Assembly (NCBI RefSeq): GCF_017894365.1
Contig: NZ_CP059467.1
Span: 1 to 64,000, forward strand
Direction of reading: 5' to 3'
Source of the DNA: Aromatoleum bremense
Lineage (GTDB): Bacteria > Pseudomonadota > Gammaproteobacteria > Burkholderiales > Rhodocyclaceae
DNA: 64,000 nt
Shown: piece by piece, positions 37,645-46,008 of the stretch
Numbering within the stretch: the first letter of the stretch is position 1
Layout: the number at the start of each line of letters is the position of its first letter
The notes under the pieces: model-generated
What the model was told of the DNA's origin: nothing
What the model saw: only the letters and a program-made list of their open reading frames with translations
The model's database searches: none
Program-made: the position numbers and the translations under genes

Positions 37645-38592
37645 TCAGCTCAAACTGTCTAGCCAAACTTCCAACCCTTGGGCATTGACGTCCAGTTCGT
37701 CGCTGAACATGTCGAACAATTTGGCGTCGCCGATCTGCCATCCCTGACGGACTCGCTCCTCGACCAACAGCTGGCGCAACACATCGACAAGACGGCTATG
37801 CCGCTCCTCCTTCCCATCGGCGTTCACCTTCCACGCCACAGTGCAGTGGGCATCAACCAGCCTGTGCAGATCACTTCCAAGGCGGTGGACGTCAGTCACC
37901 TGCCCAAAATGCGCGAGATAGATTGCTCCGGGTCGTTCCGAGAGAACGTTGTCTATCGACGCGTGTATTGCCTGAGGATCGAATTGCACTGGCGATGTCA
38001 GCGCAAAGACGAATGCGCGACCCTCGACATCGAGCTCACGATGGGAAACACCGAACGCGTCGCCCGCAAAAATGTGCCCCGTCCGGTTGTCCCGCAAGCA
38101 AATATGATGTTTTGCATGTCCAGGCGTGTCCAGCACGGAGAGAATTCGTCCAGCGAGGTCCAGCACCATTCCGTCGCAGGCCTCCACAATTCGCGAGAGC
38201 GGCACAGGCTTGAGATCGCCATATAGCGTCTGCGCCGTTGCTTCTCCGTAAACTGACCGGGCCCCCTCCACCAGTCTCGACGGGTCGGCCATATGCCTTG
38301 CGCCACGCGGGTGCACCACCAGCGTGGCATTCGGAAAGACTTCCATCATCGCGCCGGCACCTCCGGCATGATCAAGATGGACATGCGACGGAACGACATA
38401 TTCGACCCCGCTCGTGGACACCCCGAGGGATTCGAGGGCGTAAAGAACTTGTGGTATCGAAGCGTTTGTCCCGCAGTCAAATATGGCAGCACGGCCGTTT
38501 TGAACGATCAAATAAATCGCTGCGAGACCAGGTCGAATATACATGGCATCGATTGCGTAGATGCCGTAGCCATAGTGAATCACCGGGTTCAT
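37645..38592 (-). CDS. MBL-fold metallohydrolase
   Basis: The 315-residue protein is of the metallo-beta-lactamase fold with the metal motif SHVHLDHAGG near residue 65 (HxHxDH), a later DTPGHAKHH and FAGDAFGVSH. Substrate cannot be told from sequence; related proteins act as thioesterases or lactonases on aromatic CoA or ester intermediates. Its ATG overlaps the stop of the CoA-transferase stub (ATGA), so it is translated from the same message, downstream of the UbiD/UbiX genes in transcription order. Confidence 0.75.
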   Translation of the reverse strand: MNPVIHYGYGIYAIDAMYIRPGLAAIYLIVQNGRAAIFDCGTNASIPQVLYALESLGVSTSGVEYVVPSHVHLDHAGGAGAMMEVFPNATLVVHPRGARHMADPSRLVEGARSVYGEATAQTLYGDLKPVPLSRIVEACDGMVLDLAGRILSVLDTPGHAKHHICLRDNRTGHIFAGDAFGVSHRELDVEGRAFVFALTSPVQFDPQAIHASIDNVLSERPGAIYLAHFGQVTDVHRLGSDLHRLVDAHCTVAWKVNADGKEERHSRLVDVLRQLLVEERVRQGWQIGDAKLFDMFSDELDVNAQGLEVWLDSLS

Positions 38593-38714
38593 GGGCAGGA
38601 TCTCTTGTGTAGGTAGCTGGCCGCCCACGTAACAAAGCATGGATCGGCCAGCAACCGCCCGGCGAGCCAGCCGGTGCGGTTGCTGAGATCCAGGACCCGG
38701 TATGCGCTTAACAT
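38589..38714 (-). pseudogene. class III CoA-transferase (CaiB/BaiF), N-terminal stub
   Basis: A 41-codon frame from ATG 38714 encodes MLSAYRVLDLSNRTGWLAGR followed by LLADP, the canonical beginning of a CaiB/BaiF CoA-transferase, then loses similarity (CFVTWAASYLHKRSCP) and stops. Full-length members have about 400 residues. It lies 28 bp after the UbiD-like gene. In anaerobic phthalate clusters of A. aromaticum and Thauera, a succinyl-CoA:phthalate CoA-transferase sits beside the UbiD-like decarboxylase, so this may be its remnant. Confidence 0.6.
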
Positions 38715-38742
38715 GGGCGCTCCTTGTCGTCCTGGTGGTCTC

Positions 38743-40326
38743 TTAACGTCCGGTGCGTGCCAGCGACAGCACCCATCCGGCCATGCGCGACTTCATCTTG
38801 TCGATGTCCGTGCCGTCGAAGAAGTTCTCCGGCCTGACCAGATCGACGCCATATACCGGGCGGTGGAAGTCGTTCTCGTAGCCGTACGGCACCGTCGCGT
38901 CGATGCCCATGCCGCCCTCGAACTGGGTGTTCGAAGCGGTCCATTGCTTGTCGCCCGAGGTCATGCGCTCGGCCGGCATGAAGGTCTGGCCGCGCCCGCC
39001 CGGCAGCGGATTGAGGATGTCGGTCTGCGGATTCACGCGCGTGGTCAGACACCACATGATGTCGTCCATCGAGTAGATATCCACGTCCTCGCTCACCGCA
39101 ATCGCCAGCCGCATGCCCTGCGAGCAGGCGAGGATGGCGGCGAGGAAGTTGCGCTGCCAGCCTTCCTCGATCTGGTTGCGTTTCTTCACCTGGATGATGC
39201 AGCCGCCCCAGTCGGTCATGCAGTACGGGATGTGCACGTTCTGCACGATGCCCGGTTGCAGCCGCTCGCACAGCGCGAAGATCGCCGATTCGCGCACCGA
39301 GGTGTCGATGTTGGCGTCGTCCGCGGTGTGCACGCCGAGCGGGAAGATGATCGGCTTGCTCTCGCGGCGCCGCATCGTGATGGCGGTGACGTGGAAGGTC
39401 GGCGCCTTGTAGGCCTTGCCCATGTAGCCCGCCCATTCGGGGTGGAAATGGAAGCGCCCCTGGATGTCGGCCGCCTCCGACTCGGCAGTCTCGTAGCGCT
39501 TGTCGCGCGGGTGCAGGTAGCCTTCCAGCACGTACTCGGCATCGGCCAGCGTGTAGGCGTCGATGGTGCGGCACTTGACCAGCCGCACCGGCGTGCCCTG
39601 GATGGCACCGGCGATGCCGATCTCGTCACAGCCCTTGGGCAGGATCGCGTAGTCGAAGCCCGCACCGGCGACGTAGGTGCACGACGGCGGCACGCCGAAG
39701 CACATCGTCAGCGGAATCGGCTCGTCGTCCTTGTAGTGCTCGGTCATCACCTGCCACATGTGCGATCCCGGCGAGATCTGGAAGGTGCCGACGTTGCCCC
39801 AGCGGAAGTTCATGCGGTTGTAGCCGATATGGCTGCCCCCGTCGAAGTACGGGCCGACCACGCACGAGATGCCCGAACCGATCGTCATCTCGGTCTCGAG
39901 CGGCGTGTGGCGGATCGCGGTGAGCCACTTGTTCACGTCCAGATCGCTGGTGAGCACCTCCTCCTGCACCGGCGCCTCGCCCTGCTCGATGATCACCGGC
40001 TTCAGCGGGTGATCGATGGCGTGGGCGACCTTCTTCACCCGCTCGAGCGAGTCTTTCCAGCCGAACAGTTCCTCGACGACACGGATGTCGCCGAACAGGT
40101 TGGTGATGGCACGCGCGTGCGGCATCCCCTTCACGTTGTTGAACAGCATCGGCAGGCTGCCGTCGAAGATCTTCTGCAAGCCCGTGATCTCGAGGTCCGG
40201 ATTGACCTCCTGGTTCGTTTCGACCAGATAGCCCTTGCTGCGGAACCACTCCAGCGCCGCGCGCAGGTCCTTCTCGCCCACCCGCTCCGCCGCCTTGCCA
40301 AGTCCCTTCGTTGCCAGATCGTTCAT
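38743..40326 (-). CDS. UbiD-family decarboxylase, phthaloyl-CoA decarboxylase-like
   Basis: The 527-residue (about 59 kDa) protein belongs to the prenylated-FMN-dependent UbiD family, with GSGISCVVGPYFDGG, MNFRWGNVGTFQISPGSHMW and an HFHPEWAGYMGKAYKAPTFH segment. Size and company (UbiX just upstream, CaiB/BaiF stub just downstream) match phthaloyl-CoA decarboxylase of anaerobic phthalate degradation, which removes CO2 from phthaloyl-CoA to give benzoyl-CoA. Other UbiD substrates, such as phenolic acids or phenylphosphate, cannot be excluded. GGAGGCAGTGCG precedes the start. It is transcribed after ubiX with a 43-bp gap. Confidence 0.75.
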   Translation of the reverse strand: MNDLATKGLGKAAERVGEKDLRAALEWFRSKGYLVETNQEVNPDLEITGLQKIFDGSLPMLFNNVKGMPHARAITNLFGDIRVVEELFGWKDSLERVKKVAHAIDHPLKPVIIEQGEAPVQEEVLTSDLDVNKWLTAIRHTPLETEMTIGSGISCVVGPYFDGGSHIGYNRMNFRWGNVGTFQISPGSHMWQVMTEHYKDDEPIPLTMCFGVPPSCTYVAGAGFDYAILPKGCDEIGIAGAIQGTPVRLVKCRTIDAYTLADAEYVLEGYLHPRDKRYETAESEAADIQGRFHFHPEWAGYMGKAYKAPTFHVTAITMRRRESKPIIFPLGVHTADDANIDTSVRESAIFALCERLQPGIVQNVHIPYCMTDWGGCIIQVKKRNQIEEGWQRNFLAAILACSQGMRLAIAVSEDVDIYSMDDIMWCLTTRVNPQTDILNPLPGGRGQTFMPAERMTSGDKQWTASNTQFEGGMGIDATVPYGYENDFHRPVYGVDLVRPENFFDGTDIDKMKSRMAGWVLSLARTGR

Positions 40327-40369
40327 CGCACTGCCTCCACTGATTTTGTCGAAAATTGAGGGTTACGGA

Positions 40370-40969
40370 TTACTTTTGCGGCTGGAGTTGCGCGACTTTC
40401 TTGCCGCGCATCTCCCCCTCCCACCGCCGCGCAAATTCGGCCGGTATCCCGAACTGATCGAGTATCCGCGCCACCACGTGATCGACCATGTCGTCGAGCG
40501 TCGCAGGATGGTTATAGAACGCAGGCATCGGCGGCATGATCGTCGCCCCCATGCGCGAGAGCTTCAGCATGTTCTCCAGATGAATGTCGCTCAGCGGCAT
40601 TTCGCGGGCCACCAGCACCAGCCGGCGACGCTCCTTCAGGATCACGTCCGCGGCGCGGTGCACCAGGTGGTCGCCCGTGCCGTGCGCAATCGCCGCGAGG
40701 CTGCGCATCGAACACGGCGCGATCACCATGCCTTCGGTGACGAACGAGCCCGACGAGATCGACGCCCCCATGTTGCCCTCGACGTGATCGACGTCGGCCA
40801 GCGCGCGAACCTGCTTCGCCGTGTACGGCGTCTCGTGCTCGATCGTCTGGATCGCCCACTTGCTCAGCACAAGGTGCGTTTCGACATCCGTCGCCTTCAG
40901 CGCCTCGAGCAGGCGAACGCCGAAAATCACCCCCGTCGCACCGGTGACGCCCACAATCAGTCTTTTCAT
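40370..40969 (-). CDS. ubiX: UbiX-family flavin prenyltransferase
   Basis: The 199-residue protein starts with the UbiX signature LIVGVTGATGVIFGVRLLEA and has later SSGSFVTEGMVIAPCSMRSL and VLVAREMPLS. UbiX joins dimethylallyl phosphate or pyrophosphate to FMN, making the prenylated FMN needed by UbiD. It is the first gene of this minus-strand cluster, upstream of the UbiD-like gene. Clustering suggests a dedicated copy besides the housekeeping one for ubiquinone. Confidence 0.88.
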   Translation of the reverse strand: MKRLIVGVTGATGVIFGVRLLEALKATDVETHLVLSKWAIQTIEHETPYTAKQVRALADVDHVEGNMGASISSGSFVTEGMVIAPCSMRSLAAIAHGTGDHLVHRAADVILKERRRLVLVAREMPLSDIHLENMLKLSRMGATIMPPMPAFYNHPATLDDMVDHVVARILDQFGIPAEFARRWEGEMRGKKVAQLQPQK

Positions 40970-41097
40970 TTGATCCCTCGCACAAGAATTGAAAGCGACA
41001 CCGGTTCCATTGCATTAGTCCACATTTCGGACTTCATTTAATCGTCGCCACACACCCTGATGCACTGTTTTCGCGGCGTGCTGCTAACTTTATGTAT

Positions 41098-41109
41098 GTG
41101 CACGTGCAC
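41098..41109. promoter_or_regulatory. palindrome upstream of ubiX
   Basis: GTGCACGTGCAC is a perfect 12-bp palindrome 128 bp upstream of the ubiX start in a gene-free region. It could be an operator for a dimeric repressor such as the IclR-type protein whose remnant lies at 41335-41532. No direct evidence ties the two. Confidence 0.4.
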
Positions 41110-41334
41110 AAACAACCCACCATACTCAATTCGTGTTCCACATATTGAACTTCTTCAGAGCGCCATGGGCAATAGCGGATGAAACGTGCACCTGCGGACA
41201 GGCAGACACAGGCACGCCCGGGGGCGATCCAACTTCACGCCGCAGTCACACCACCCGACTTGTCCGTATGAAGACGGATATGGCAGCACGCCCGGACACG
41301 AAGATCAGACACCCCGGAAAGTAGCGGCACGTCT

Positions 41335-41532
41335 CTACAACCCGCCCGGACAGCCCTCTGCAATCAGGCATTTCAATATCCGATGTACGGTCGGCCGCTC
41401 AAGCCTCGCAAAGGCGAAGATATCCACCAGGCGCACACCGCGGTCATTGCGTAATGCGATGACGCGATGATGCGCAAACATGTGCCGCATGCCGGACGCC
41501 CCATGCTCCAGAACTAGGAGAAACGTTGTCAC
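41335..41532 (-). pseudogene. IclR-type regulator remnant
   Basis: The 65-codon frame ends with LERPTVHRILKCLIAEG, the recognition-helix region of an IclR winged helix-turn-helix, preceded by a shortened LVDIFAFAR segment. It stops right after, so the effector domain is absent. Internal deletions are likely as the first helices are missing. It may once have regulated the neighbouring UbiD cluster. Confidence 0.4.
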
Positions 41533-41757
41533 TCATGGCAGTCTTTCTTATGAATGTCCACATATTGAAACATTAATGCCAACCAGAGGCTTGCCAATCT
41601 TCACTCTGATGAATAGATTCAGCCACACAAGGCGCACGACCCGGCCACCATGCCCAACACGAGTCTGTATGCTGGACATAGCCACGGCGTGGATACCGTT
41701 GCAGGGCGAGTGACACTGCAACCCCTGTAGCACCTGTTTTTCAGATATGGAGCGCTT

Positions 41758-42297
41758 ATGGAAGACCAAGTGATACTGGTTGACCTGAATGACAATCAAG
41801 TCGGCGTGGCCGACAAGATGGCGGCGCATCGCAGCGGCGAGCTTCACCGCGCGATTTCCATATTCGTCTTCGACCGTACCGGCCAGGTCCTGCTGCAAAA
41901 GCGCGCCTCGACGAAATATCATTCAGGTGGGCTCTGGAGCAATACATGCTGCAGCCATCCGAGACCGAATGAAGACACCACCAATGCAGCACAACGCCGA
42001 CTGCGCGAGGAAATGGGCGTGAATTGCGAACTTCAGGAGGTTTTCAGTTTCGCGTACAAGACGCGGTTCGACAATGGACTAATTGAAAATGAATATGATC
42101 ATGTATTTTTTGGTGATCATGATGGCGAGCCCGTTTTGAATCCGGAAGAGGCCGACGACTGGAAGTGGATGGAGACAAAACAGTTGGCCGCCGATCTGCG
42201 CGAACATCCGGAGACCTACAGTTTCTGGCTGGCAGCGTGCTTTGATCGCGTTGTCAGCTTTCGCACCTCGATGCGCGCTGGCGGCCTTGCGGAGTAG
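41758..42297 (+). CDS. idi: isopentenyl-diphosphate delta-isomerase, type 1
   Basis: The 179-residue Nudix-fold protein has the type 1 IDI catalytic pattern: Cys in [12 protein letters not shown] and Glu in YDHVFFG, after the metal-binding [10 protein letters not shown] segment. It interconverts IPP and DMAPP. Bacteria with the MEP pathway make both compounds and often lack idi, so its place here is notable: DMAPP-derived dimethylallyl phosphate is the UbiX substrate. It is followed after 2 bp by aroC, and the UbiD/UbiX pair lies divergently upstream. Confidence 0.88.
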   Translation: MEDQVILVDLNDNQVGVADKMAAHRSGELHRAISIFVFDRTGQVLLQKRASTKYHSGGLWSNTCCSHPRPNEDTTNAAQRRLREEMGVNCELQEVFSFAYKTRFDNGLIENEYDHVFFGDHDGEPVLNPEEADDWKWMETKQLAADLREHPETYSFWLAACFDRVVSFRTSMRAGGLAE

Positions 42298-42299
42298 AT

Positions 42300-43385
42300 A
42301 TGTCGGGAAGTTCGATTGGCAAGCTCTTCGTCGTAAGCAGCTTCGGCGAAAGTCACGGACCCGCACTGGGGGGCGTGGTGGACGGATGCCCTCCGGGACT
42401 CGAGTTGTCAGAGTCGGATCTCCAGCCCGATCTCGACCGCCGCAAGCCAGGCCAATCGCGCTATACGACCGCACGAGCCGAAGACGACAAGGTAGAAATC
42501 CTGTCCGGAGTATTTGAAGGACGTACTACCGGAACGCCCATAGGCCTCCTGATTCGCAACACGGATCAACGCTCAAAGGACTATGCCCGGATCAAGGATC
42601 TTTTTCGCCCCGGCCATGCCGACTACACCTATCAGCAGAAGTACGGCGTACGGGACTACCGGGGTGGCGGCCGATCATCTTCGCGCGAGACTGCTGTACG
42701 GGTCGCAGCGGGAGCCATCGCGAAGAAGTATTTGAGGGAACGCTTTGGGGTGCATATCCGCGGTTACCTGGCGAAGCTGGGGTCGATTGCCGCGGCGCAC
42801 GTGGACTGGGACGAGATCGGTCGCAATCCGTTTTTTTTCCCCGATGCATCAAGGGTGGATGAGCTCAAGCACTACCTGGACGCATTGCGTAAGGACGGAG
42901 ATTCAGTCGGTGCCCGCATAAACGTGGTTGCCGGCGGCGTGCCGGTGGGACTCGGCGAGCCGGTATTCGACCGCCTCGACGCCGATATCGCACACGCACT
43001 GATGAGTATCAATGCCGTCAAAGGGGTGGAGATCGGTGACGGTTTTGCCTGCGTCGAGCAGCGGGGCAGCGAACATCGCGACGAAATCATGCAGAACGGA
43101 TTCGCGAGCAACCGGGCGGGCGGGACGCTAGGAGGCATTTCGTCAGGCCAGGACATTCTTGCCAGTATCGCGCTCAAACCCACATCGAGCATCCGTATTT
43201 AGGGAAGGACCGTCGACGTCACGGGGGCCCCCGCCGTGATCAAGACGCATGGAAGACATGACCCCTGCGTCGGAATACGCGCAGTCCCAATTGCAGAGGC
43301 CATGCTGGCACTCGTGCTGATGGACCACGCCTTGCGCGACCGCGCCCAGAACGCCGACGTGTCTCGGGCACTGCGCGAAATGTGA
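42300..43385 (+). pseudogene. aroC: chorismate synthase with an in-frame amber codon
   Basis: Codons 1-300 encode a typical chorismate synthase ([20 protein letters not shown], then [14 protein letters not shown] and [14 protein letters not shown]). After SSIRI comes TAG at 43200-43202. The same frame continues [20 protein letters not shown] and [14 protein letters not shown] to a TGA at 43383-43385, giving the usual length of about 361 codons. The lost segment contains the conserved GRHDPC region needed for activity. A CAG-to-TAG change or a sequencing error are both possible. The enzyme needs reduced FMN. A second, intact aroC elsewhere would be expected. Confidence 0.82.
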
Positions 43386-43392
43386 TCCCATT

Positions 43393-43908
43393 ATGCAAAC
43401 CGATCCACGCAACGAACCGCTCACCTATCTCGAGCACCACCACGTGATGACGCTCGCGACCCAAGGTCCCGAGGGACCTTGGGCAGCGGCAGTATTCTAT
43501 GTAAATGACGGAGCGGACCTGTATTTCCTTTCGGCTCCAAGCACACGGCATGCACGCAACCTCGAGAGAGACCCGAGAGTTGCCGCGACCGTGCAGGAAG
43601 ACTACTCCGAGTGGCAAGAAATCCGGGGGATCCAACTGGAGGGGGAAGCACTGCGGTTGAACGCACTGGATAGCGTGCGCGCAGCCAACCTCTTCGCCCG
43701 CAAGTTCACTTTTACAACCCGCGACCACATGAATGGAGCAATTGCGGCAGCTATGAACAAGATTGCCTGGTACAGACTTCGACCTGCGAGGCTTTACTTC
43801 ATCGACAACTCTCGCGGACTCGGTTGCCGCGAGCAATTTGATGTCGCATCCGTCGACAGACCGAAGTCGGCCGCGAAGTTGTCGCCCTCGCCAAGCAAGA
43901 CAACTTGA
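43393..43908 (+). CDS. pyridoxamine-phosphate-oxidase-like FMN-binding protein
   Basis: The 171-residue protein has the split-barrel flavin-binding fold seen in PNPOx-like/YhbP proteins, with VMTLATQGPEGPWAAAVFYV, LYFLSAPSTRHARNLERDPR and VAATVQEDY. Its enzymatic role is unknown; family members bind FMN, F420 or heme. It starts 7 bp after the aroC stop in an idi-aroC series that suggests one operon, and ends just before the RibBA-like gene. Confidence 0.7.
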   Translation: MQTDPRNEPLTYLEHHHVMTLATQGPEGPWAAAVFYVNDGADLYFLSAPSTRHARNLERDPRVAATVQEDYSEWQEIRGIQLEGEALRLNALDSVRAANLFARKFTFTTRDHMNGAIAAAMNKIAWYRLRPARLYFIDNSRGLGCREQFDVASVDRPKSAAKLSPSPSKTT

Positions 43909-43909
43909 A

Positions 43910-45064
43910 ATGGAATGCGACATCTTCAACTGGAGGGGCTCTGAGCATGCTGACTTGGCGCAAGGAGAGCACACAATAACCACCCTATCCCCGATCCCCG
44001 AAATCGTGGAAGAGATCCGCGCCGGCCGCATGGTCGTGCTGGTCGACGAAGAAGACCGCGAAAACGAAGGCGACCTCGTGCTCGCCGCTGAGCACGTCAC
44101 GCCCGAAGCGATCAACTTCATGGCCAAGTATGGCCGCGGCCTGATCTGCCTGACGCTCACCGAAGCGCGCTGCCGGCAGCTCGACCTGCAGCTGATGGTG
44201 CGCGACAACCGCTCGCCGCACGGCACCGCGTTCACCACCTCGATCGAGGCCGCCGAAGGCGTCACGACCGGCATTTCCGCCCACGACCGCTCGCGCACCG
44301 TGCAGGCAGCCGTTGCGCGCAACGCCCGACCCGCCGATATCGTCCAGCCGGGCCACATTTTCCCGCTGATGGCACAGAACGGCGGCGTGCTGATCCGTGC
44401 CGGCCACACCGAGGCCGGCTGCGATCTCGCCTCGCTCGCCGGACTCGAACCCGCGGCGGTGATCTGCGAGATTCTCAAGGACGACGGCACGATGGCGCGC
44501 CTGCCCGATCTGGTCGAGTTCGCGAAGGAGCACGGCCTCAAGATCGGTGCGATCCGCGACCTGATCCAGTATCGCTCGGCGCATGAGCACCTGATCCGTC
44601 GCGTTGCGGAAAAGGACGTCGACACCCCGCACGGCCGCTTCCGTCTCGCTGCCTTCGAGGACAAGACCACCGGAGAGGTGCATTTCGCGCTGTCGCACGG
44701 CGAAATTCACCCCGACCGCGAGACGCTGGTGCGCGTGCATGAACCGATCTCGGTGGTCGATTTCCTCGACCCGGACAGCGGCCGCCACAGCTTCCCGGTC
44801 AACCAGGCGATGGCACGCCTCGCCCAGGCCGAGCAGGGCGTGATCGTGCTGCTCTACCGCCCGCAGTCGGGCACCGAACTGCTTGCCGGCCTGCGTGGCG
44901 ACGACAACCCGCCGGTGAAGTGGGACGCACGCCTGTTCGGCGTCGGCGCACAGATCCTGCGCGACCTCAAGGTCGGCAAGATGCGCCTGCTCGCGAGCCC
45001 GCGCAAGATCCCGAGCATGGCCGGCTTCGGCCTCGAGATCACCGGCTTCGTCGAAACCACCTGA
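43910..45064 (+). CDS. ribBA: RibBA/RibBX-type 3,4-dihydroxy-2-butanone-4-phosphate synthase
   Basis: The N-terminal DHBP synthase domain is complete (LVDEEDRENEGDLVLAAEHV, then DNRSPHGTAFTTSIEAAEGV and RAGHTEAGCDLASLAG) and supplies the four-carbon unit of riboflavin. The C-terminal GTP-cyclohydrolase-II-like domain lacks the zinc-binding Cys triad: LVRVHEPISVVDFLD stands where LVRVHSEC and a C-x-C are expected. It should thus be a RibBX-type protein without cyclohydrolase activity. Start is unclear. An ATG at 43910 is in frame, but the best ribosome site, AAGGAG, sits just before an ATA codon at 43976 where relatives have ATG (followed by TTLSPIPEIV). GC content rises sharply from here. Confidence 0.78.
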   Translation: MECDIFNWRGSEHADLAQGEHTITTLSPIPEIVEEIRAGRMVVLVDEEDRENEGDLVLAAEHVTPEAINFMAKYGRGLICLTLTEARCRQLDLQLMVRDNRSPHGTAFTTSIEAAEGVTTGISAHDRSRTVQAAVARNARPADIVQPGHIFPLMAQNGGVLIRAGHTEAGCDLASLAGLEPAAVICEILKDDGTMARLPDLVEFAKEHGLKIGAIRDLIQYRSAHEHLIRRVAEKDVDTPHGRFRLAAFEDKTTGEVHFALSHGEIHPDRETLVRVHEPISVVDFLDPDSGRHSFPVNQAMARLAQAEQGVIVLLYRPQSGTELLAGLRGDDNPPVKWDARLFGVGAQILRDLKVGKMRLLASPRKIPSMAGFGLEITGFVETT

Positions 45065-45388
45065 GGGTATTACCCTCCCCCGTTCAGTCGGCAGGGTAAC
45101 GCCCACTTGGCATTGCCGCCCGAACGTCTCCGAACCCGTATTGGGGTCGCTTGAGTCACGCGGTCCCAGCCATGAGATTGACGGCGCGACCACGCGGTCT
45201 CTCTCCCCTGCCGACCGTGATTTTCGCGCCGTCGCGTCCCTCCATCGGCAGGTGTGCGCGCGAGCTCACACTGACGGGACAACGGCGTGGCCGCTCCGCG
45301 GATCTTACGAACTTTGCAGGATACGAACGGTGGCCGCCGAGTGATGCCACATATGCTGCGGAAGTACTCAAGGAGACATACCAAAGAG
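45065..45388. other. intergenic region without recognised gene
   Basis: After ribBA there is a small hairpin GAGGGTA/TTACCCTC (45063-45078) without a U-tract, so it is at best a weak terminator. The rest holds only short frames on both strands without similarity I can name. Confidence 0.4.
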
Positions 45389-45600
45389 ATCTACGTCGCC
45401 GTGGAAGTCCTCGGACACAAGGACATGTACCCTCGTCTTGGATTTCGTCCGCCCACGAGCTTCGGCATCGCAAGGCATTTCGACGTGCCGCCGCGCGCGC
45501 CCTTCGTCCTTCAGCAGTCAGGCGCTTTACCTCGCCGCGGTAAAAGTGCTATATCAGCCGGAGATCGAGACAGTGGCACTATAGGCGACAACCGCCCAGC
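45389..45600 (+). pseudogene. GNAT acetyltransferase, C-terminal fragment
   Basis: The frame encodes VAVEVLGHKDMYPRLGFRPP followed by FGIARHFDVPPRAPFVLQQ, which matches the end of small GNAT N-acetyltransferases (VLGHP-YYPRFGF). After this a neighbouring frame continues KVLYQPEIE, the usual last strand, so there is a frameshift. The acetyl-CoA-binding part upstream is missing. Confidence 0.5.
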
Positions 45601-45636
45601 CGCCGCGGCCAGGCTAAGGGATAGAAAGACAAGAAC

Positions 45637-46008
45637 ATGACGCTAACAAAAGCTGAAATCGTCCAGGTCGTCGTCGAAAACGTCGGACTGAACAAGCGGG
45701 AAGCCTTGGAGATGGTCGAGGCCTTTTTTGAGGAAATCAGCGCTTCGCTCGAAACTGGTGAGGACGTCAAGTTGTCGGGCTTCGGCGGATTTCAGCTGCG
45801 CGAGAAGCCCGAGCGTCCGGGCCGCAACCCGAAGACCGGTGAGACGGCGCGGGTGTCCGCGCGCCGCGTCGTGACGTTTCACCCGAGCCAAAAGCTCAAG
45901 CTGACGGTCAGCGGCCTTGCGAGCAAGAGCCAGGAGTCGCGCCAGGCCGACAAATCCGTCGGAGGCTCTTTGGACGTTCAGCGCTGGCGCATAACGGAGC
46001 CGGCGTAA
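45637..46008 (+). CDS. ihfA: integration host factor alpha-like DNA-bending protein
   Basis: The 123-residue protein has the IhfA sequence [40 protein letters not shown] and [20 protein letters not shown], with the Pro of the DNA-intercalating arm. IHF bends DNA and is needed at sigma54 promoters and for mobile element recombination. Normal IhfA ends about 10 residues after FHPSQKLK; here an extra tail of about 30 residues ends in RWRITEPA, perhaps read-through into unrelated DNA. An accessory copy is likely. Confidence 0.78.
   Translation: MTLTKAEIVQVVVENVGLNKREALEMVEAFFEEISASLETGEDVKLSGFGGFQLREKPERPGRNPKTGETARVSARRVVTFHPSQKLKLTVSGLASKSQESRQADKSVGGSLDVQRWRITEPA

Larger units (their letters stand above)
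41019..41569. repeat. TCCACATATTGAA direct repeats upstream of ubiX and idi
   Basis: TCCACATATTGAA occurs exactly at 41137-41149 and 41557-41569, and a variant, TCCACATTTCGGA, at 41019-41031. The two exact copies bracket the IclR-like remnant, and the variant lies 50 bp upstream of ubiX. They may be transcription factor sites or traces of a duplication. The rest of 40970-41757 contains only spurious short frames. Confidence 0.45.

Noticed and set aside
38674..40359. 561-codon plus-strand frame opposite the UbiD-like gene
   Set aside because: Antisense shadow of a well-supported gene; no domain or ribosome site.
43763..45064. A 433-residue RibBA starting at 43763
   Set aside because: The first 50 codons overlap the PNPOx-like gene in another frame and have no similarity to RibBA.
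45063..45078. GAGGGTA/TTACCCTC hairpin after ribBA as a terminator
   Set aside because: The stem is short, the loop is almost absent and no T-run follows.
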